This document shows, one piece after another, positions 14,260 to 17,058 of a DNA stretch of 17,058 nucleotides (its first letter is position 1; each line of letters opens with the position of its first letter). This DNA is from an uncultured Collinsella sp. Its GTDB lineage: Bacteria; Actinomycetota; Coriobacteriia; Coriobacteriales; Coriobacteriaceae. The position numbers were made by a program, and so were the translations under genes. The notes below the pieces were generated by a model. That model ran no database searches. It saw nothing but the letters and a program-made list of their open reading frames with translations, and was not told the DNA's origin. Location: the NCBI GenBank assembly GCA_900545075.1, contig UQXT01000043.1:1-17058 (forward strand). Direction: 5' to 3'.

Positions 14260-14288
14260 GCCTCCCGAGGCGTGTTGCCTCGGGAGGC
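14260..14288 (-). promoter_or_regulatory. Perfect 12-bp hairpin between nanK-like gene and nanE
   Basis: The minus strand carries GCCTCCCGAGGC, a 5-base loop AACAC, and GCCTCGGGAGGC. Every one of 12 pairs is Watson-Crick. It begins 18 bases after the kinase stop and ends about 10 bases before the nanE ribosome-binding site. TGTTCTGAG follows, so there is no proper T-run. It may be a partial terminator, an RNA-processing or stability element, or a protein-binding dyad. Confidence 0.5.
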
Positions 14289-14305
14289 TCCTACAGCAGA
14301 TACGT

Positions 14306-15271
14306 TTACTTTAACGAGGCAAGAAGATGCTCAGCGGCTCCGATAAGCGGCGCGTCGCCCTCCAGAGAACCGATGAGGATCGGCGTGTCCTGAAGCGGAT
14401 CGAGCGCCTGGCTGGCATAGCCCTCGTGTACCGAATCCTTCCACGTCTGTGAACGCCAATCGGGACCCTGGTGAATCACGCCGCCCGAAAGCACGATAAC
14501 CTCCGGATCCAGAATGTTTGCGAGCGAGCCCAGGCTGGCGCCCAGCGCAAAGCCGGCATCATGGATAACCTCGGTCGCCTTTGCGTCGCCCGCACGGCAC
14601 AGGTCGTTCACGTCACGGCCGACCGAAGGACGGCTGGGGTCGACGCGGCCAAAACGCTCATCGTACATACGACCAATGGAAGTGCCCGAAGCAACCGACT
14701 CCAGATGGCCGGAACGCCCGCAGGCGCAAGGAATGCCGGCGGCAGCCGAGCACTCAATGTGGCCCATATGGCCGGCAGCACCATGGAAACCCTGCATCAC
14801 GCGGCCGTTCTCGACATATGCGCCGCCGATGCCCGTACCGATGCCCAGACACAAGACGGAGAACTTGCCCTTGCCGACGCCCCAGTGGGCCTCGCCCAGA
14901 GCATGAGCCTGCACGTCGCCTACAACGGCAACGGGAAGACCGAGGTCCTCGCGCAGACGCGGCCCCAACTGAACGCCGGACCAGCCGGGCATGATCTCGT
15001 TGGCATACGCGATGGCGCCCGTCTTGGGATCGACGACGCCGGCAGCGCCGATGCCAACTCCGAGGACCTCGACATCGGGGTTTGCCTCAAGAGCTGCCTT
15101 GATAGACGCCTCGATGCGCTGGAAGACCGCTTCGCCACCCTCCTGGGCCTCGGTGGGAACCTCAGCCTCAAAAACGGGATGGGGCACACCGCCGTCAGCC
15201 GGGTACTCCATGATGGCAGTCGCGATCTTAGTTCCGCCGATATCGACAGAGCAGACGTACTTGTTCTCCAT
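14306..15271 (-). CDS. nanK: ROK-family sugar kinase, probable N-acetylmannosamine kinase
   Basis: Probably phosphorylates N-acetylmannosamine with ATP, the second step of sialic-acid use; role inferred from position between the lyase and nanE. The protein is 321 residues from ATG at 15271, with AAGGAG 6 bases upstream; an in-frame opening to 15298 is rejected. The phosphate-binding motif is DIGGTK (10-15), the catalytic base is Asp109 in VVGDVQAHALGE, and the adenosine region is LGIGTGIGGAYV. Two ROK landmarks deviate: the ExGH sugar-contact motif reads HMGH (158-161), and the zinc motif CxCGxxGC reads CACGRSGH (172-179), with His for the third Cys. Such replacements may define a subfamily. 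A glucokinase or other hexosamine kinase cannot be excluded from sequence alone. Confidence 0.85.
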   Translation of the reverse strand: MENKYVCSVDIGGTKIATAIMEYPADGGVPHPVFEAEVPTEAQEGGEAVFQRIEASIKAALEANPDVEVLGVGIGAAGVVDPKTGAIAYANEIMPGWSGVQLGPRLREDLGLPVAVVGDVQAHALGEAHWGVGKGKFSVLCLGIGTGIGGAYVENGRVMQGFHGAAGHMGHIECSAAAGIPCACGRSGHLESVASGTSIGRMYDERFGRVDPSRPSVGRDVNDLCRAGDAKATEVIHDAGFALGASLGSLANILDPEVIVLSGGVIHQGPDWRSQTWKDSVHEGYASQALDPLQDTPILIGSLEGDAPLIGAAEHLLASLK

Positions 15272-15352
15272 GTCGTTCTCCTTCGGAGACAAAAACAACT
15301 ACAGGAAATGCGCCGTCAGGCTAGCCGTCACAGCGCGGTAAAGGTTTTCCAG

Positions 15353-15432
15353 GTGCCCGAGATCGCCGAGAAACCGTGTGGCCATTGACCTAATGGGTCA
15401 TGGCCGCACGGTTGAACGGCGAGGTCGGGTGC
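15353..15432. repeat. 80-bp long imperfect dyad between nanA and nanK
   Basis: Arms pair as CCCGA/TCGGG, TCGCCG/CGGCGA, AACCGTG/CACGGTT, GGCCA/TGGCC and TGACC/GGTCA around a 5-base loop (15391-15395), giving 28 Watson-Crick pairs. Small internal loops and one bulge interrupt the stem. An 8-base direct repeat, GGTGCCCG, occurs at 15352-15359 and 15428-15435, at the two ends. The dyad begins about 10 bases after the nanA-like stop codon. The inner stem is followed by TTTCTC on the minus strand, so it could act as a weak terminator, but the outer stem has no T-run. It could equally be a structured RNA, a small inverted-repeat element or a processing site. Confidence 0.7.
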
Positions 15433-15443
15433 CCGGGAAAGCT

Positions 15444-16364
15444 TTAAAGGAGACCGTTGTCCTGGAGGACCTTGCGAATCGCCTCGACGTTCTCGCCGGT
15501 CATGGCCTTCACTGGGCGCGGCATGGTCGGGCTGTCGAAGATGCCCATGAGGTTCATAGCGGTCTTGAAGGCGCCGACGCCACCGGCATAGCCCTGGACG
15601 CCCGAGGTGACATCCCAGATGTGCGAAATCTCGTTGAGGCGATCCTGCTCAGCCTTGACGGTAGCCCAGTCACCAGCCTGAGCGGCCTTCCACTGACGAA
15701 CGTAGCCCTCGGGCTCAACGTTGGCGAGACCCGGGACAGAGCCGTCGGCGCCACCGAGGTAAGCGCCGTCGACAACAACCTCGTGACCGGTGAGGATGCT
15801 CATCGGATGGCCGTTCTTTTCGTTCTCCTGAACGAGGTAGCGGAACGAGATGTCATCACCCGAGGAATCCTTGACGCCAGCAAGGACGCCCTCGGCGCCG
15901 AGCTTGGCAAGAAGCTTCCAGGGAAGCTTGGTGTGGACGCACACGGGGATGTCGTAGGCGAAGATGGGCAGGTCGAGTTCCTCGTGAAGGATGCGGAAGT
16001 GCTCCTCGACCTCGGTCATGCCCTGCAGGGCATAGAACGGGCAGGTGGCGACGAGCGCATCGGCGCCCAGCTCCTGAGCGACCTTGCCGTGCTCGATCAT
16101 GCGCTCGGTCTCGGTATCGATGATGCCGACCAGAACAGGCACACGGTGGTCGACGATACGAACGGCCTCGGCGATAATCTGGCGACGGCGCTCGTCGGTG
16201 GAGAAGACGACCTCGCCCGAGGAGCCCAGGAAGAACAGGCCATCGACGCCGGCGTCGATCATGCGGTTGATGCTGCGCTCAAAGGAGGCAACGTCGAGCT
16301 GGTGATCTTCGGTATCGGGAACAACGACGGGAGGGATAACGCCGGTGAATTTCTGAGTTGCCAC
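15444..16364 (-). CDS. nanA: DapA/NAL-family lyase, probable N-acetylneuraminate lyase
   Basis: TIM-barrel class I aldolase of the dihydrodipicolinate synthase / N-acetylneuraminate lyase family. In this context it probably splits sialic acid into ManNAc and pyruvate. The protein is 306 residues from a GTG start at 16364, which has AAGGAG 6 bases upstream; the upstream in-frame ATG at 16448 lies inside the preceding gene. The family signature is FLGSSGE (45-51), the catalytic tyrosine is Tyr137 in FAYDIP, and the Schiff-base lysine is Lys165 in GVKDSSGD. The C-terminal half shows GGADGSVPGLAN. Some positions (YDIPVCVHTKL) are unlike textbook NanA, so a related 2-keto-acid aldolase is possible; the nanE and kinase neighbours favour NanA. 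It starts 68 bases after the esterase-like gene and is probably co-transcribed. Confidence 0.8.
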   Translation of the reverse strand: MATQKFTGVIPPVVVPDTEDHQLDVASFERSINRMIDAGVDGLFFLGSSGEVVFSTDERRRQIIAEAVRIVDHRVPVLVGIIDTETERMIEHGKVAQELGADALVATCPFYALQGMTEVEEHFRILHEELDLPIFAYDIPVCVHTKLPWKLLAKLGAEGVLAGVKDSSGDDISFRYLVQENEKNGHPMSILTGHEVVVDGAYLGGADGSVPGLANVEPEGYVRQWKAAQAGDWATVKAEQDRLNEISHIWDVTSGVQGYAGGVGAFKTAMNLMGIFDSPTMPRPVKAMTGENVEAIRKVLQDNGLL

Positions 16365-16432
16365 AAGAATCTCCTTAGTTGTCTGGCGGGCAGCCCTATG
16401 CCGCCCACTCTTGTTGGCGGTGTCCAGGCCGT

Positions 16433-17058
16433 CTAGGCCAAAGAACACGAATAGAACGTTTGGTTAAAGAAGTCGACGACTTCGTTTTCGAACGCATTGA
16501 TGCGCTCGTGAGCGTATTTGGCATAGATGATATGCCTCCGGTCACACTCAAGACCGTTGAATACGGCAAACTGGCCCTTGGGATCACTCACGGTATCCAT
16601 GAGCGATGTGCCCATGAGCACCGAGCCACGAACCCGAGGCGACAGCGTCTCGAGACCGCTGGGAAGCGGATTGGCAAGCGCCGTGCAGGCAAGGCCCCGC
16701 TCGTCCAGAGCAGAAACCGCCAGCGCGACACCGCCGCCAAGGCCCTCGCCCCATGCAAAGATGCGGTCGGGATCCATGCCATCAAGGTTGCGCGCAACCT
16801 TCGCCAACGCGCAGCCCCAACGGACACGCTCGACAAAAGCAGGCGAGGTAATCCCCTGCTGCAGATCGTTGGATCCAATAGTCTCATCGTCCAGCGCGAG
16901 GACGGCATACCCCATGGCGACAAATCTCGTCATGTGATGCCAACCGCGCACGGGTCGGTCGATGTCGTGAAACATCAGGCATAGTGGCACAAGCTCGGAT
17001 GCCCGGTCACGACCAACAGGCTCAATCAAACGGCCGTGCACGACATACCCGCCGAGCT
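16433..17058 (-). CDS. Acetylxylan-esterase (AXE1)-like protein, nucleophile Ser absent, partial
   Basis: The 3' part of a gene whose 5' end lies beyond the right edge; the frame stays open to the last base (upstream codons give LGGYV). At least 207 residues are visible. It resembles the AXE1/cephalosporin-C deacetylase alpha/beta-hydrolase family: HGRLIEPVG, LMFHDIDRPVRGW, FVAMGYAVLALDD, then RIFAWGEGLGGGVALAVSAL, which corresponds to the family stretch RI..GGSQGGG.ALA. The nucleophile serine position is Gly (codon 16742-16744, GGC), whereas the acid in LMGTSLMDTVSDP and the His in YAKYAHER are kept. The segments after the first strand and between the nucleophile elbow and the Asp are much shorter than in full-length members. 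Context suggests a link to acetylated sialic acid, but an active esterase is doubtful; a binding or structural role is possible. Confidence 0.75.
   Translation of the reverse strand, partial: LGGYVVHGRLIEPVGRDRASELVPLCLMFHDIDRPVRGWHHMTRFVAMGYAVLALDDETIGSNDLQQGITSPAFVERVRWGCALAKVARNLDGMDPDRIFAWGEGLGGGVALAVSALDERGLACTALANPLPSGLETLSPRVRGSVLMGTSLMDTVSDPKGQFAVFNGLECDRRHIIYAKYAHERINAFENEVVDFFNQTFYSCSLA

Noticed and set aside
15312..15332. Repeated CCGTCA around GGCTAGCC upstream of nanK as a CRP-like or repressor site
   Set aside because: The symmetry is short and partial, with no match to a known operator; it may be coincidence in a 172-base gap already dominated by the long dyad.
1..17058. tRNA, rRNA, riboswitch, CRISPR array, insertion sequence or prophage
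   Set aside because: Looked for cloverleaf arms, regularly spaced repeats, transposase motifs and long leaders; none is visible. Intergenic gaps are short and accounted for by terminators, promoters and hairpins.

Overview
The window is one moderately GC-rich block of about 17 kb in which every supportable gene lies on the minus strand. Read in transcription order (right to left) it holds 14 genes. First come a partial acetylxylan-esterase-like gene cut by the right edge and a sialic-acid catabolic set (nanA-like lyase, ROK-family nanK-like kinase, nanE epimerase). Next are rapZ and whiA, then the glycolytic genes gap, pgk, tpiA and gpmI. The window ends with secG and a complete oligopeptide ABC transporter (oppA, oppB, oppC, oppD, oppF).

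The order rapZ-whiA-gap-pgk-tpiA-...-secG is the classic actinobacterial core arrangement. Combined with a co-factor-independent phosphoglycerate mutase, sialic-acid catabolism and a large Opp system, it suggests a host-associated Coriobacteriia member such as Collinsella. This is inference from gene order and protein style; no database was searched. Two departures from the usual actinobacterial order are visible: no yvcK-type gene lies between rapZ and whiA, and gpmI sits between tpiA and secG.

Transcription units are fairly clear. A stem-loop with T-run ends the nanE unit before rapZ. A strong terminator lies between gap and pgk, so pgk-tpiA-gpmI is its own unit; pgk and tpiA overlap by 8 bp and tpiA-gpmI are 5 bp apart. 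Terminators follow gpmI and secG. The opp operon has a convincing sigma70-type promoter upstream of oppA that is overlaid by two dyads. oppA is separated from the tightly packed oppBCDF by 156 bp with two hairpins, which fits extra production of the binding lipoprotein.

Functionally, nanA, nanK and nanE form a linear route from N-acetylneuraminate to GlcNAc-6-phosphate, and their order in transcription matches pathway order. Gap, Pgk, TpiA and GpmI are the lower glycolytic trunk. The most unusual items are (1) the esterase-like protein, whose nucleophile serine position reads Gly (GEGLG instead of GxSxG) although the Asp and His positions are kept, and (2) an 80-bp near-perfect dyad between nanA and nanK whose non-Watson-Crick positions favour folding of a plus-strand RNA. 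No RNA genes, insertion sequences, CRISPR arrays or broken genes were seen. No gene-free stretch exceeds 300 bases; the longest is the 291 bases between secG and oppA.
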